From Acidobacteriota bacterium (lineage in GTDB: Bacteria > Acidobacteriota > Blastocatellia > Pyrinomonadales > Pyrinomonadaceae): a stretch of DNA of 64,000 bases. How positions within the stretch are numbered: the stretch's first letter is position 1; every line of letters starts with the position of its first letter. Under the pieces are notes generated by a model. That model made no database searches, was not told where the DNA came from, and saw only the letters and a program-made list of their open reading frames with translations. The stretch is from the NCBI GenBank assembly GCA_019639155.1, contig JAHBSJ010000002.1, positions 1 through 64,000 on the forward strand, read 5' to 3'. The position numbers and the translations under genes were made by a program. This document shows positions 8,731 to 18,277 of the stretch, in pieces.

Positions 8731-9561
8731 CTAACGAAGGTAATCTTCCAACTTTGCTGCTGCATCGGTTCGCTCGTCGCGGTATTTCACGATGATCGGG
8801 CAGTATATCGACAGGCCGTTCTCACGGCCGAAATCGTTCGTGACCGCACGCGAACCCTGCACCACAACCGCACCGGCAGGTATCTCCAGCGAACCGCCTT
8901 CATCCGCTTTGATTACACGGCTGTTCGGGAGATCAAAGACGGGCGTCGAGCGGGTCAATATAACGCCGCTTGCGAGAACTGCACGCTCGCGGACGATCGT
9001 GCCCTCGTAAACTCCGGTGTTCCCGCCTATAAGAGCGTCGTCCTCAATGATGACAGGCGTCGCATTAACAGGCTCAAGCACGCCGCCGATCTGAGCAGCG
9101 GCTGAAAGATGAACCCGTTTTCCTATTTGTGCACACGAGCCGACCAGCGCATGGCTGTCGACCATTGTTCCCTCATCAACATAGGAGCCGACATTGATAT
9201 AGCACGGCGGCATAAGCACCACATTTTCAGCGACAAACGATCCGTCACGAATAGTTGAGCCGCCCGGCACGATTCGTATCTTGTCCTCGAGCGAAATCGG
9301 ACGCAACGGATATGTGTCCTTATCAAAAAAATGCAGGGTCTCGGTGGGTTTCGACATCTCGGCCATCTTGCCCATACGAAAACCGAGCAGAATTCCCTGC
9401 TTCACCCAAGCATTCGCCCTCCAAACACCGTCCTCGCCCTTTTCAGCCGAACGTATCGCTCCGCTGCGTAACGCCGTTTTGAATTCCTCAAAAACCGCAC
9501 GGTCGTCGGACGTAAGGTCGGCCCTGGCAAACAATACTTCTATCTTTCCCCGAAGTTCCAT
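8731..9561 (-). CDS. dapD: Tetrahydrodipicolinate N-succinyltransferase
   Basis: It succinylates tetrahydrodipicolinate in the succinylase branch of lysine/meso-DAP synthesis. From ATG 9561 (MELRGKIEVLF) the protein is 276 residues, close to the ~274 of E. coli DapD. The open frame extends upstream to 9615, but those residues are coded by the CACAGAG-type repeat and overlap dapA, so I reject that start. The C-terminal two-thirds shows hexapeptide left-handed beta-helix turns (VLMPPCYINVGSYVDEGTMV, AQIGKRVHLSAAAQIGGV). It follows dapA and precedes the CsbD-like gene. Confidence 0.93.
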   Translation of the reverse strand: MELRGKIEVLFARADLTSDDRAVFEEFKTALRSGAIRSAEKGEDGVWRANAWVKQGILLGFRMGKMAEMSKPTETLHFFDKDTYPLRPISLEDKIRIVPGGSTIRDGSFVAENVVLMPPCYINVGSYVDEGTMVDSHALVGSCAQIGKRVHLSAAAQIGGVLEPVNATPVIIEDDALIGGNTGVYEGTIVRERAVLASGVILTRSTPVFDLPNSRVIKADEGGSLEIPAGAVVVQGSRAVTNDFGRENGLSIYCPIIVKYRDERTDAAAKLEDYLR

Positions 9562-9568
9562 TCTGTAT

Positions 9569-9593
9569 CTCTGTGGTCTCTGTGTCCTCTGTG
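9569..9593 (-). repeat. CACAGAG-type short-word array
   Basis: CTCTGTGGTCTCTGTG plus TCCTCTGTG on the plus strand reads as tandem ACAGAG words on the minus strand. It fills the gap between dapA (stop 9605) and the dapD start (9561) and creates a spurious N-terminal extension of the dapD frame. It is the same word family as 11237-11314. Confidence 0.75.
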
Positions 9594-9604
9594 ATAAAAC
9601 AACT

Positions 9605-10492
9605 TTACGGAACAAGTTCGCGCAACACCTTTCGCGTCGCGTCGCTCACCGCCACAAGCGGCAGCCGCAAATTCTCTTCCAACAAACCCATTTCCTTCAT
9701 CACGAATTTGCACGGAGCGGGCGATGATTCGATGAAATTCGCCTCCATCAGCGGCAGAAGTTTGTAATGAACTTTGCGTGCGAAATGGAACGAGCCGTTC
9801 AGAGCGTGTTCGACCATCTTCGCGGTCTCTTTGGGCATTTCATTGGAAATTACTGAAACAAGGCCGTCGGCACCCAGGGAGATCAGCGGAATTGTCGTTG
9901 CGTCGTCGCCCGAAAAGACCTTGAAATTGCGCGGTCGTTTCGCCAAGATCTCCATCACCTGCGAGAAATTCCCTGATGCCTCTTTGGTCGCGACGATGTT
10001 CTCGTGGGCTTCGGCAAGCCGCAGCGTCGTTTCAGCAGAGATATTCGACGACGTCCGCGAAGGTACGTTGTAGAGCATTATCGGAAAGCCCTTTACACTC
10101 TTCGCTATCTCGGAAAAATGGGCGAACATGCCCGCCTGCGTCGGCTTGTTGTAATACGGAGCTACGATCAATGCCGCGTCGGCACCGGCCTCGCGAGCTT
10201 TTCGCGTAAATTCGATCGTCGACGCGGTATTGTTTCCGCCGGTGCCAGCAATAACCTTTGCACCACGATTATGAGCGGCCAAAACGGTCAATTTGATGAT
10301 CTGAAGTCGCTCGGCCTCAGACAAAGTCACGCTTTCGCCGGTCGTTCCGCATGGCACGAGCAGTTTCACGCCGTTCTTTATCTGCCGCTCGACCAGAGAT
10401 ACAAAACAGTCCTCGTTGATCGACCCATCTTTCCTGAACGGCGTCACCAACGCCGTCGCACACCCGCGTAGCCAGTCTTTCCTTAACGTCAT
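9605..10492 (-). CDS. dapA: 4-hydroxy-tetrahydrodipicolinate synthase
   Basis: A 295-residue class I aldolase-fold lyase that condenses pyruvate with aspartate semialdehyde, the first committed step of the DAP pathway. Visible signatures are PCGTTGES near residue 48, YNVPSRT (catalytic Tyr) and IVATKEASGN with the Schiff-base lysine. Length matches the family (~292). It sits between dapB (gap about 35 bp) and dapD on the minus strand, as expected for a coordinated lysine operon. Confidence 0.95.
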   Translation of the reverse strand: MTLRKDWLRGCATALVTPFRKDGSINEDCFVSLVERQIKNGVKLLVPCGTTGESVTLSEAERLQIIKLTVLAAHNRGAKVIAGTGGNNTASTIEFTRKAREAGADAALIVAPYYNKPTQAGMFAHFSEIAKSVKGFPIMLYNVPSRTSSNISAETTLRLAEAHENIVATKEASGNFSQVMEILAKRPRNFKVFSGDDATTIPLISLGADGLVSVISNEMPKETAKMVEHALNGSFHFARKVHYKLLPLMEANFIESSPAPCKFVMKEMGLLEENLRLPLVAVSDATRKVLRELVP

Positions 10493-10527
10493 ACCTAAGA
10501 TTTAACCACAGTTGAACAGAGATCCGC

Positions 10528-11223
10528 CTATTTGGCCAGAATTTCCTCAATCACCTCGGTAAACTCGTAAACACCCTGCCTGCCGACGATCCATTCAGCA
10601 GCTTTAATAGCTCCGAGAGCAAAACCATCGCGAGAACGCGCAGTGTGCATAAGCAGAATTTGATCCGCGTCGCTGTCGAAGCCGACGCGGTGAGTGCCCG
10701 GGATTCTGCCAGCTCGGGTCGCGGCGATGTCGCCGATCTCGAAATCTTCTGAAACTATTTCTTTCAGTTTCAAGGCAGTTCCACTCGGAGCATCCTTCTT
10801 TTTCGAATGGTGCTGTTCCTCAATGAAGGCCTCGTATTCCGGAAACTTCGCGATCGCGGCGGAGGCCTCAGCAACAATGCGATAAAAGATATTCACGCCG
10901 ATGGAGAAATTTGCAGCAAAAACAAGAGCGCCATTCGCGTCACGCACGACCTTCTCGATAACGTCCTTTTCGTCGTTCCAGCCTGTCGTGCCTTCTACCA
11001 GAGGCAGGCCGGCGAGCATACACGCCTCAACGTTTCGCCGGACAGCATTAGCCGCGGAAAAGTCGATAGCGACCTCTGCGATCTTCAGAGTTGCTGAGAG
11101 CTCCTCCGCGTCAAGGCCTTTGTGGCTTTCGTTCACGATTACGACCTTTTCATGGCCGCGTTCGATGGCGATCCGCTCGATGCATCTGCCCATCGCTCCA
11201 TAACCGATAAGTGCAAGCTTCAT
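10528..11223 (-). CDS. dapB: 4-hydroxy-tetrahydrodipicolinate reductase
   Basis: An NAD(P)H-dependent reductase acting on the DapA product. From ATG 11223 (MKLALIGYGAMG) it is 231 residues and begins directly with the Rossmann loop GYGAMG. The DapB signature EQHHSKKKDAPSGTALKL carries the catalytic His and Lys. The frame is open upstream to 11298, but that extension is coded by the CACAGAG inverted repeat and overlaps the dapE-like gene, so I reject it. It is slightly shorter than E. coli DapB (~273), as in many compact homologues. Confidence 0.94.
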   Translation of the reverse strand: MKLALIGYGAMGRCIERIAIERGHEKVVIVNESHKGLDAEELSATLKIAEVAIDFSAANAVRRNVEACMLAGLPLVEGTTGWNDEKDVIEKVVRDANGALVFAANFSIGVNIFYRIVAEASAAIAKFPEYEAFIEEQHHSKKKDAPSGTALKLKEIVSEDFEIGDIAATRAGRIPGTHRVGFDSDADQILLMHTARSRDGFALGAIKAAEWIVGRQGVYEFTEVIEEILAK

Positions 11224-11236
11224 ACATGAAGTTTTA

Positions 11237-11314
11237 CCACAGAGCACACAGAGCGCACAGAGAGGCCTGATTTTTATTGCTCTGTGTCCTCTGTGCACTC
11301 TGTGTGCTCTGTGG
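11237..11314. repeat. Inverted CACAGAG short-word repeat, 26-bp arms
   Basis: The left arm (11237-11262) begins CCACAGAGCACACAGAG. The right arm (11289-11314) ends CTCTGTGTGCTCTGTGG. The two 26-bp arms are complementary at 25 positions, so the transcript can fold into a long hairpin. Each arm is itself three near-copies of the word CACAGAG. The right arm lies inside the 3' end of the dapE-like frame. Confidence 0.85.
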
Positions 11315-12308
11315 CAAGAAGCCGTTTGGCAAGTGAAACGTAAAGTTCGACCGCGGTTTCGAGGTCCTTTTTCATAACGAACTCATCTTTCGTGTGTGCG
11401 ACGAGGATCGAGCCGGGGCCGAGGAGGAGCGGTTTTCCCCAACTCGGCATATGTGGAATGTCGGTCGTGAACCGGACTACCTTGTACGTAAATCCGTCAA
11501 CCGGGTGCAGCCTTACGGGTTCGCTGCATGAAAGAACCTCTATCTCACCGCGGCCGCGGACGACGCTTTCTAGAGCCTGTTCTATGGGCTCTCTTTTTGT
11601 TGTCAGGCGGATAAGCAGTCCCGCCTCAGCCCTCGGCGGAATAATGTTCAGCGCCAGGCCGCCTTCTATAGTGCCAATGTTGACCGTCGTTTCGCCAAAA
11701 AAATCGTCATGCGGAAAATGAGTGTGGCGAATGTCATCTAAGATGTCGAGCAGCGTTTCGATCGCTGAATCGCCTTCCTCCGGATAGGCCGAATGGGCCG
11801 CCTTGCCGCTCGTTTTGATCATCAGCCGGAACGATCCCTTCGACCCGATCGCCAGGTCATTGTCCGTCGGCTCACCGTTGATCATATACTCGCATTTGGA
11901 AGCCAAGGGATGTTCGTTTGCAGCCTTGGCACCGGTCGATGCCCGCTCCTCCTCGACCGTGTAGAGCAGCCCGATGTCTTTGATGCCCTCGCCACGCAGC
12001 CTTTCCGCGGCGGTTATTTGCGCGGCAATAATTCCTTTTGCATCGCACGCTCCGCGGCCGTAGATCTTTTCACCGTCCTCGGTCGGCGGGATGAACGGCG
12101 GCACCGTATCCATGTGCGTTGAGAACCACACACGCGGCGCGTCATTCAGATAAGCGATAATGTTATTTTGATTCTCAGAAACCGGCTGCAGCTCGACCGT
12201 CCACCCGAGCGAATCAAGATGATCACGAAGCCAAAACCCGACCGCCTCTTCCTCACCCGACGTGGACGGAATGTACATGAGGTGTTTTGTAAGTTCGAAA
12301 AGGTTCAT
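11274..12308 (-). CDS. dapE: M20-family deacylase, DapE-like
   Basis: A 344-residue M20 metallopeptidase-type amidohydrolase. Zn-site motifs are visible: FSTHMDTVPPF (His, Asp), YGRGACDAKG, EEERAS (general-base Glu) and a C-terminal VAHTKDEFV His. Placed between lysC/orphan and dapB, it most likely removes the succinyl group from N-succinyl-LL-DAP (DapE), though acetylornithine or acetyl-lysine deacetylases look similar. It overlaps the upstream orphan ORF by 4 bp (ATGA). The last ~12 residues (TEHTECTEDTEQ) are coded entirely by the CACAGAG repeat, so the native C-terminus was probably replaced or extended by repeat insertion. Confidence 0.87.
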   Translation of the reverse strand: MNLFELTKHLMYIPSTSGEEEAVGFWLRDHLDSLGWTVELQPVSENQNNIIAYLNDAPRVWFSTHMDTVPPFIPPTEDGEKIYGRGACDAKGIIAAQITAAERLRGEGIKDIGLLYTVEEERASTGAKAANEHPLASKCEYMINGEPTDNDLAIGSKGSFRLMIKTSGKAAHSAYPEEGDSAIETLLDILDDIRHTHFPHDDFFGETTVNIGTIEGGLALNIIPPRAEAGLLIRLTTKREPIEQALESVVRGRGEIEVLSCSEPVRLHPVDGFTYKVVRFTTDIPHMPSWGKPLLLGPGSILVAHTKDEFVMKKDLETAVELYVSLAKRLLATEHTECTEDTEQ

Positions 12309-12730
12309 CGATGGACAGGATTGATCTGAAACACGTTGCCGTGTGCCTGCTTACATGACTCGTAAATTTCTCCGATATCAGTTCTTTCATCGGCGGAATC
12401 TAGCAATAAGGCCCAGCAAGCGATTGAAACTTCCTCAGGATGTATTTTAGTAGCTCCGAGCAAATTTCGGTCCTTTACCGTGCAAACATAGATGTCGATC
12501 GGATCCGCGTTTCTCTTTAGAACACTAAATCCGAAATGTCTGGCAGCGATCAGTACATAATCGAAACCAAAAATCCCGTCGGACCCTAGATCGGGTTCGC
12601 CAACGATCTCGACCCACGCAAAGTCGACGCGACTGCCGACTGTGACAGCGTCAACGATTCTTACCCTCGTCGGAGGGAAAGCCGATACTGGCTCCGTTGC
12701 GACCAATCGGCAGGATCCCAAAGTTGTCAT
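12305..12730 (-). CDS. Hypothetical protein in the lysine cluster
   Basis: A 141-residue protein I do not recognise. It has no signal peptide, membrane helix or obvious catalytic motif; a mixed alpha/beta soluble protein seems likely (DYVLIAARHFGFSVLKR, SIACWALLLDSADERTDIGE). It starts 4 bp after the lysC stop and overlaps the dapE-like start by ATGA, so translation is probably coupled. It is likely a real gene because of this tight packing. A role in lysine or DAP metabolism is only suggested by position. Confidence 0.65.
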   Translation of the reverse strand: MTTLGSCRLVATEPVSAFPPTRVRIVDAVTVGSRVDFAWVEIVGEPDLGSDGIFGFDYVLIAARHFGFSVLKRNADPIDIYVCTVKDRNLLGATKIHPEEVSIACWALLLDSADERTDIGEIYESCKQAHGNVFQINPVHR

Positions 12731-12734
12731 AGTA

Positions 12735-14117
12735 TTAGAAAAACTCAGCGTGCAGTTTCATTATCACATTGGCCACATCCTCTTCCCGCACGACGAAAGT
12801 GAGATTCACGGCCGAAGCCCCATGCGAAACAAGGGCGATGTTCACGTCCTTGATGGTCGAGAAAACTTTCGAAGCCAGTCCCGTCGAGGCTCGCAAGCCT
12901 TCGCCAACGACGCAGACCACGGCATAGCCAGGATCTACTTCAACATCGCCAAGCCGCCGAAGTTCTTCAACGATCTTATCAACAGCATCTGTGTTATCCA
13001 GGGTCAATGCTATCGAGACCTCTGATGTCGAGATCACGTCGATCACCGTCCGGTAACGGTCAAAGACCTGAAAAACGGCGCTCATGAATCCGTAGCTTCC
13101 GAGCATTCGGGCCGAGGTTATTCGCAAGATCGTGATGCCCTTCTTGTGGGCTATCGATTTTATTTTGTTCGGTGTCTCGCCTGACTCGGCAACGACCATC
13201 GTGCCGACAGCATCGGGCTCGAACGTATTACAGACGCGTACAGGAATACCGTGATCAACCGCGGGTTTTATCGTCTTTGGGTGCAAGACCTTCGCGCCGA
13301 AATAGGCCAACTCGGCCGCTTCTTCGTACGATAGCACCGGAATCGTCCTGGCATCGCCGCAGATACGCGGGTCGCAGGTCATCACACCCGTCACGTCCGT
13401 CCAGATCTGCAATTCGCCGGCATCAACAGCCGCCGCAACCAGAGCCGCTGAATAATCAGAACCGCCGCGTCCGAGAGTCGTCGTTTCGCCGGCACGGTTT
13501 GCCGCGATGAAACCACCCATTGTCGGAACTTCGTCTGCATCGGCACGCGAAGCAAATTCGAGCCTTAGTAGATCACGCGTCTCGTCCCACAGTGCCTCCG
13601 CGGCGCCGAATTCGTCGTCCGTTACTATCAGCCGACGCGAATCAATGTGCCTCGCCGGGACGCCGTTATTCCGCAAAACCTCGGTCAGCAGGCGCGATGA
13701 AAGCTGTTCGCCGTAGCTGACAATGGCGTCTTTCAGCATCGAAAGCGGCAGGCTGCGGCGTGATGTTCGCAACAGAAGATCGGAAAGTTCACCGCGGGCG
13801 AGCTCAAGTTCCGTATCGAAAACGCCCGACCTTCCATCGCCCAAAAAATGCTTAGCAACCTCAACGTGGCGTTCGAAATGCGGCTCAAGCGACGACTTGG
13901 CATTGTCCAAATTGCCGTTTCGTGCATGCTCGAACGCCGCGAGCAAAGCATCTGTAACCCTCGTCATCGCAGACACGACGACGATCGGTTTTCGGCCGGC
14001 GAGCGAACCGACGATGCCGCGGACGCGGTCGAAAGCGGCGACGTCGCCGACCGACGTGCCGCCGAATTTCATCACTATCGGCTTTTCCTGAGAACTCACT
14101 GACAAGGATTTTGCCAC
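12735..14117 (-). CDS. lysC: Aspartate kinase
   Basis: A 460-residue protein that phosphorylates aspartate, feeding the lysine, threonine and methionine pathways. N-terminal kinase signature VMKFGGTSVGD (about residues 15-25), then TTLGRGGSDYSAAL and YEEAAELAYFGAKVLHP. The C-terminal ~150 residues contain tandem ACT-type regulatory domains (ITILRITSARMLGSYGF, VCVVGEGLR), so feedback inhibition is expected. It heads the DAP genes on the minus strand, 33 bp after the cysK-like gene. Aspartate-semialdehyde dehydrogenase (asd), the next enzyme, is not in the window. Confidence 0.95.
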   Translation of the reverse strand: MAKSLSVSSQEKPIVMKFGGTSVGDVAAFDRVRGIVGSLAGRKPIVVVSAMTRVTDALLAAFEHARNGNLDNAKSSLEPHFERHVEVAKHFLGDGRSGVFDTELELARGELSDLLLRTSRRSLPLSMLKDAIVSYGEQLSSRLLTEVLRNNGVPARHIDSRRLIVTDDEFGAAEALWDETRDLLRLEFASRADADEVPTMGGFIAANRAGETTTLGRGGSDYSAALVAAAVDAGELQIWTDVTGVMTCDPRICGDARTIPVLSYEEAAELAYFGAKVLHPKTIKPAVDHGIPVRVCNTFEPDAVGTMVVAESGETPNKIKSIAHKKGITILRITSARMLGSYGFMSAVFQVFDRYRTVIDVISTSEVSIALTLDNTDAVDKIVEELRRLGDVEVDPGYAVVCVVGEGLRASTGLASKVFSTIKDVNIALVSHGASAVNLTFVVREEDVANVIMKLHAEFF

Positions 14118-14150
14118 GAAACGCGATTCCCTGCCACGAATGCGGGGAAT

Positions 14151-15224
14151 TTATTGCTGCAGTTCTTCGGGGCTGACGCGGCCAATTGTCTGATAACCGA
14201 ACAGCCGAACGTCGGGCGAGAGGTAACCGTCTTTCACTATCTCTACGCGTACGAGGTCAGTACTGAGATATTTTTTGTTGTCATCGCAGAGGACTGTCGC
14301 GACAACGGCGTCCGGACCGAGTTTTTCCAGAGCGATCAGAGCACCGAGAAAATTCGCACCTGATGAGATGCCGACCGCAAGTCCGAGGTCGCGGGCGAGC
14401 TTCTGAGCCATCAATATCGAATCGCCGTCCGAAACACTGATAACGTCGTCCAGCTTTGCGAGGTCGCAGATCGCAGGAATGAATTCGTCGGAGATGCCCT
14501 GAATTCGATGGCTGCCGACCTTGTGGCCGGTCGAGAGCGTCGGCGATTCGGCGGGCTCCAGCGGGTAGAACTTCATTTCAGGGTTTCGCTCTCGAAAATA
14601 TGCCGCGCAGCCCATTATCGTTCCGCCGGTGCCCACCCCGGCCACGATGGCATCTGCCTCAAACCCGACCTTGGCAAGCTGAGCACGTATTTCAGAAGCG
14701 GTCGTTTCGTAATGTGCCTCGGCATTAGCGAGATTGGAGAACTGATGCGGTAGAAAGACCCTGCCGTGTTCGTATCGAAATGCATCTGCCATCTCGATGC
14801 TGCCGAGGAAGCCGCCTTGTTCGTGAGAGACAAGCGTTACGTCAGCGCCATAACTTTTGATCAGCGCGATGCGTTCCTTGCTCATCCAGTCCGGCATAAA
14901 TATATGGACCGGATTCCCAAAGGCGTGGCCGATGGCCGCAAACGCAATTCCAGTGTTGCCGCTGGTCGCCTCGGCGATGATGTCACCTTTCCGTATCAGG
15001 CCGTCGCGATAGGCGCATTTTAGGATGTGAAACGCCATGCGGTCCTTGATGCTGCCTGAAAGGTTGAGATGCTCCGCTTTTGCAAAAACGGTCCGACGCT
15101 GGCCTTTGTAATGGCAGTGGATCGCAAGGAGTGGCGTATTTCCGATCAGGTTCTCAACGTAGTTCGAACTGGTCGGCAGTGCCGCAAAATGGCTCTGGAA
15201 ATCGCTGAGGCTGTTGGTGTTCAT
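14151..15224 (-). CDS. PLP-dependent cysteine synthase-like protein
   Basis: A 357-residue fold-type II PLP enzyme of the CysK/CBS family. The PLP lysine is in [10 protein letters not shown], the substrate loop is TSGNTGI, and the phosphate-binding glycine loop is [10 protein letters not shown]. The likely reaction is O-acetylserine (or phosphoserine) plus sulfide to cysteine. It has a C-terminal extension ([19 protein letters not shown]) of about 40 residues beyond typical CysK but no CBS domains. It lies upstream of lysC with a 33-bp gap, probably in the same transcription unit. Confidence 0.85.
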   Translation of the reverse strand: MNTNSLSDFQSHFAALPTSSNYVENLIGNTPLLAIHCHYKGQRRTVFAKAEHLNLSGSIKDRMAFHILKCAYRDGLIRKGDIIAEATSGNTGIAFAAIGHAFGNPVHIFMPDWMSKERIALIKSYGADVTLVSHEQGGFLGSIEMADAFRYEHGRVFLPHQFSNLANAEAHYETTASEIRAQLAKVGFEADAIVAGVGTGGTIMGCAAYFRERNPEMKFYPLEPAESPTLSTGHKVGSHRIQGISDEFIPAICDLAKLDDVISVSDGDSILMAQKLARDLGLAVGISSGANFLGALIALEKLGPDAVVATVLCDDNKKYLSTDLVRVEIVKDGYLSPDVRLFGYQTIGRVSPEELQQ

Positions 15225-15301
15225 CGACGCGTTAAAGTTTCATGGTAAAACCTAGCACAGCTACCGCGTCCGTAATGTGCTTTAAGTCACAAGTTTCGAA
15301 C

Positions 15302-16090
15302 CTAGCCGCAAAGCACCGAACCGCCGTTGATATTCAATATCTCGCCCGTAATATGCTGCGCCCACGGCGACAGCAAAAAACATATCGAGAGCGCAACATC
15401 GTCGGTCGTTGCAATGCGTTTCAGCGGTATAGATTCGATCACGCTACGCTCGTATTCCTTGTCGTCGAACGCGGGACGCACCATTGCGGTCTCTATCCAG
15501 CCGGGAGCGACGCAGTTTACGCGAATATTCGGTGCGAGCTCGGTCGCGAGAGCTTTTGTGAAAGATATCATCCCGCCTTTCGACGCCGCGTAGTTGGAAT
15601 AATTGGCCTCGCCGCGTTGTCCGGCGGTTGACGAAACCAGAACGATCGCTCCGGAACCGCGTCTTTTCATCGCCGGAACGCACGCTTTTGACATCGCCCA
15701 CGCCGATTTCAGATTTGTATTCATAACGCGGTTCCACGTCTCCTCGGTCATCTCTTCGATCGGCGCGCCTTCCCAAATGCCGGCGTTCAATACCAGCAGA
15801 TCTATGCCGCCGAATTCCTCGACCGTCTTTGCCGCGACACGCTTCGCCTGCAGTTGATCCGACGTGTCGCCGTTAATGGGAAAGCTCTCAACGCCGCGTT
15901 CCTGACAAAGCCGCGAGGTCTCAAAACCTTCGGTCTTGCTATTGAGATAATTGACGACAACATTCGCTCCGCCCTCCGCCAGCCGCAAGGCAGTCGCCCT
16001 CCCCACGCCGCGTGAAGCACCTGTTACGATCGCCGTCTTCCCGGCAAAAAGCCCGCTTGGCAAATTAATATGTGATCCATGCTCGGTCAT
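15302..16090 (-). CDS. Short-chain dehydrogenase/reductase, FabG-like
   Basis: A 262-residue classical SDR. The NAD(P) loop TGASRGVG is at about residue 20, the NNAG-like motif is LVLNAGIW, the catalytic Ser is in VLVSSTAGQ, and [10 protein letters not shown] gives YxxxK. The C-terminal half ends in [11 protein letters not shown] as in 3-oxoacyl-ACP reductases. Substrate cannot be told from sequence. It is divergent from the acyl-CoA synthetase at 16202 and first in the minus-strand lysine/cysteine run. Confidence 0.88.
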   Translation of the reverse strand: MTEHGSHINLPSGLFAGKTAIVTGASRGVGRATALRLAEGGANVVVNYLNSKTEGFETSRLCQERGVESFPINGDTSDQLQAKRVAAKTVEEFGGIDLLVLNAGIWEGAPIEEMTEETWNRVMNTNLKSAWAMSKACVPAMKRRGSGAIVLVSSTAGQRGEANYSNYAASKGGMISFTKALATELAPNIRVNCVAPGWIETAMVRPAFDDKEYERSVIESIPLKRIATTDDVALSICFLLSPWAQHITGEILNINGGSVLCG

Positions 16091-16102
16091 TTTTCACATT
16101 TT

Positions 16103-16191
16103 GCCACGAATTGCACGATCGACACGAATGTAAGAGAATTTTTACACCGTATCTCGGTTTTTCATTCGCGTTTTTCGCGTAATTCGCGGGC
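16103..16191. repeat. Inverted CACGAAT/CGCGAAT short-word repeat
   Basis: The left arm at 16103-16130 (GCCACGAATTGCACG, then ACACGAATG) and the right arm at 16163-16191 (CATTCGCG to AATTCGCGGGC) are imperfect reverse complements around a 32-nt AT-rich loop. It sits in the divergent gap between the SDR and the acyl-CoA synthetase. A related single arm (CCACGAA, CCACGAATG) is near 14115-14150. Reading through it gives a false N-terminal extension of the synthetase from 16079. Confidence 0.65.
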
Positions 16192-16201
16192 AGAATCAAT
16201 T

Positions 16202-18277
16202 ATGAACGACCAAAACCTCCTCGAAGACCAACCCATCGCCTGGACACCGACGCCTGACGTTATCGAACGCGCTCAGCTCACAAAATTCATGCGCCAGGTC
16301 GGTGTTTCTACATGGGACGAGCTTTACGAATTCTCGATCAGCGACGTCGAGAAATTCACCGAAGAGGTCCTGAAATTCCTCGACATAAAATTCGACCCGC
16401 CGTACGAGAAGCTCCTCGATACCTCAAACGGCCCTGAGATGCCGACTTGGCTTTCGGGAGCCGGACTGAACATCACCACCTTGTGCCTCGACCGCTGGCA
16501 GACGGATGAGATGAGGGACCAGCCGGCGATAATTTTCGAAAGTGAATTGCATAGCGGGCACCTAGGCTTGCTTTCGGGTCTACGCAAAAGGCTTGATAAA
16601 TTGCTTGGAGTCGGAGACGGAGCGTACTCGTACACTCTCACATATGGCGGACTTCACGATGAGGTTCTCGAATATGCGAATGCATTGCGACATTATGGTC
16701 TCGGTAAAGGCGATGCGATCGGCATTCACCTTCCAATGACCCCAAGAACCGTGGTTTGCCTTCTGGCCATCGCTCGAATCGGAGCGATAGCCGTTCCTGT
16801 ATTCTCCGGTTATGGGGTCGAGGCGATTGCCGCACGATTAAATGCAGTCAAGGCAAAGGCTCTGTTCACAATACTCAGCTTTCCGAGGCGTGGAAAGACG
16901 GTTAACGCTTTTGAAGTGGCTATCGAAGCGGTCAATCGTGTACCAACTATCGAGCGGGTGTTTTGGGACAATTACGAGGGCGATCCCCAAGCAACAAACA
17001 CATATCCTGGGCTCGACGAAAAATTCGTCTATGGACCTTATATCGACGAGGAGACAGAACCGGAACCCACCTCCGCCGAAGATCCGCTGATCATCCTCTA
17101 CACTTCAGGCACGACGGGCAAGCCGAAAGGCATTGCGCATACTCATGCCAGTTTCCCGATCAAATCCGCGCAAGACATGGCGTTTGGGACGGACGTGGGC
17201 CGAGGCACGCGTATCTGCTGGTACACGGACATCGGCTGGATGATGGGGCCGTGGCTGATATATGGGGCTCTGATAAACGGAGCAACGATCTGCATTTACG
17301 ACGGAGCTCCCGATTACCCGACTCCCGATCGAATGTGGGAATTCTGCGCAAAACACAAGGTCGAGGTGCTGGGCATCTCGCCGACGTTAGTGAGAAGCCT
17401 TGCAACGCACGGCGACGATCTGCCGAAGAAACACAATCTAAGTAGCTTGCGAGCTTTCGCCTCAACCGGAGAGCCGTGGAATCCGGCACCATGGTGGTGG
17501 TTGTTTGAGAAAGTGGGAAATTCGAAATTGCCGATCATCAATTACAGCGGCGGGACTGAGATCGCCGGCGGCATTCTGATGGGCAACCCACTTTTGCCGA
17601 TAAAACCTTGTTCGTTTCCTGCACCGTGCCCCGGAATGGACGTCGATATTCTCGATGAGGACGGCAATCCGGTCGAACCCGGAAAGGTTGGCGAACTTGT
17701 CATCAAACAGCCGTGGATAGGCATGGCACGCGGTTTTTGGCAGGAAAAGGAACGCTATCTCGACACCTATTGGCGGCGATTTAAAGACATCTGGGTCCAC
17801 GGCGATTTTGCGATGCGCGACAAGGATGGGCATTGGTTCATCCTCGGCCGCAGCGACGACACGCTAAAGGTCGCCGGCAAACGCGTCGGGCCCGCCGAGG
17901 TCGAGAGCCTTTTGGTTGCACACCCGCTCGTCACCGAAGCCGCTGTCATCGGCATCCCCGACGAGGTTAAGGGCACGGCGATGGTGGCCTTTGTCGTCGG
18001 AACGCAGGCAGCCTTGCCTGCATCTTTGCCTACGGAAGAAGAGGCGGCCAAGATGGCCGCGTTCCGGCAGGAGCTCAAAGCTCTCGTCGCTCGCGACATG
18101 GGCAAGCCGCTCGCGCCGTCGAAGATCCACTTCGTATCTGCATTGCCTAAGACCCGCAATGCAAAAGTCATGCGCCGCGTTATCCGAGCGGCTTACTTGG
18201 GCGAAGATCCCGGTGATCTCTCGGCTTTAGAAAATCCAAAAGTGGTCGACGCCATCGCCGCAGCTGCGAAAGAATGA
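16202..18277 (+). CDS. AMP-forming acyl-CoA synthetase, acetyl/acetoacetyl-CoA synthetase-like
   Basis: A 691-residue ANL-family enzyme. It activates a short carboxylic acid as an acyl-AMP, then acyl-CoA. The AMP-binding P-loop [17 protein letters not shown] is near residue 305, [10 protein letters not shown] marks the A5 region, [21 protein letters not shown] is the A8 hinge, and [15 protein letters not shown] contains the C-terminal catalytic Lys of Acs-like enzymes. Length fits acetyl/propionyl/acetoacetyl-CoA synthetases. I chose ATG 16202 because the upstream extension is repeat-coded. It overlaps the DUF488 gene by ATGA. Confidence 0.9.
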   Translation: MNDQNLLEDQPIAWTPTPDVIERAQLTKFMRQVGVSTWDELYEFSISDVEKFTEEVLKFLDIKFDPPYEKLLDTSNGPEMPTWLSGAGLNITTLCLDRWQTDEMRDQPAIIFESELHSGHLGLLSGLRKRLDKLLGVGDGAYSYTLTYGGLHDEVLEYANALRHYGLGKGDAIGIHLPMTPRTVVCLLAIARIGAIAVPVFSGYGVEAIAARLNAVKAKALFTILSFPRRGKTVNAFEVAIEAVNRVPTIERVFWDNYEGDPQATNTYPGLDEKFVYGPYIDEETEPEPTSAEDPLIILYTSGTTGKPKGIAHTHASFPIKSAQDMAFGTDVGRGTRICWYTDIGWMMGPWLIYGALINGATICIYDGAPDYPTPDRMWEFCAKHKVEVLGISPTLVRSLATHGDDLPKKHNLSSLRAFASTGEPWNPAPWWWLFEKVGNSKLPIINYSGGTEIAGGILMGNPLLPIKPCSFPAPCPGMDVDILDEDGNPVEPGKVGELVIKQPWIGMARGFWQEKERYLDTYWRRFKDIWVHGDFAMRDKDGHWFILGRSDDTLKVAGKRVGPAEVESLLVAHPLVTEAAVIGIPDEVKGTAMVAFVVGTQAALPASLPTEEEAAKMAAFRQELKALVARDMGKPLAPSKIHFVSALPKTRNAKVMRRVIRAAYLGEDPGDLSALENPKVVDAIAAAAKE

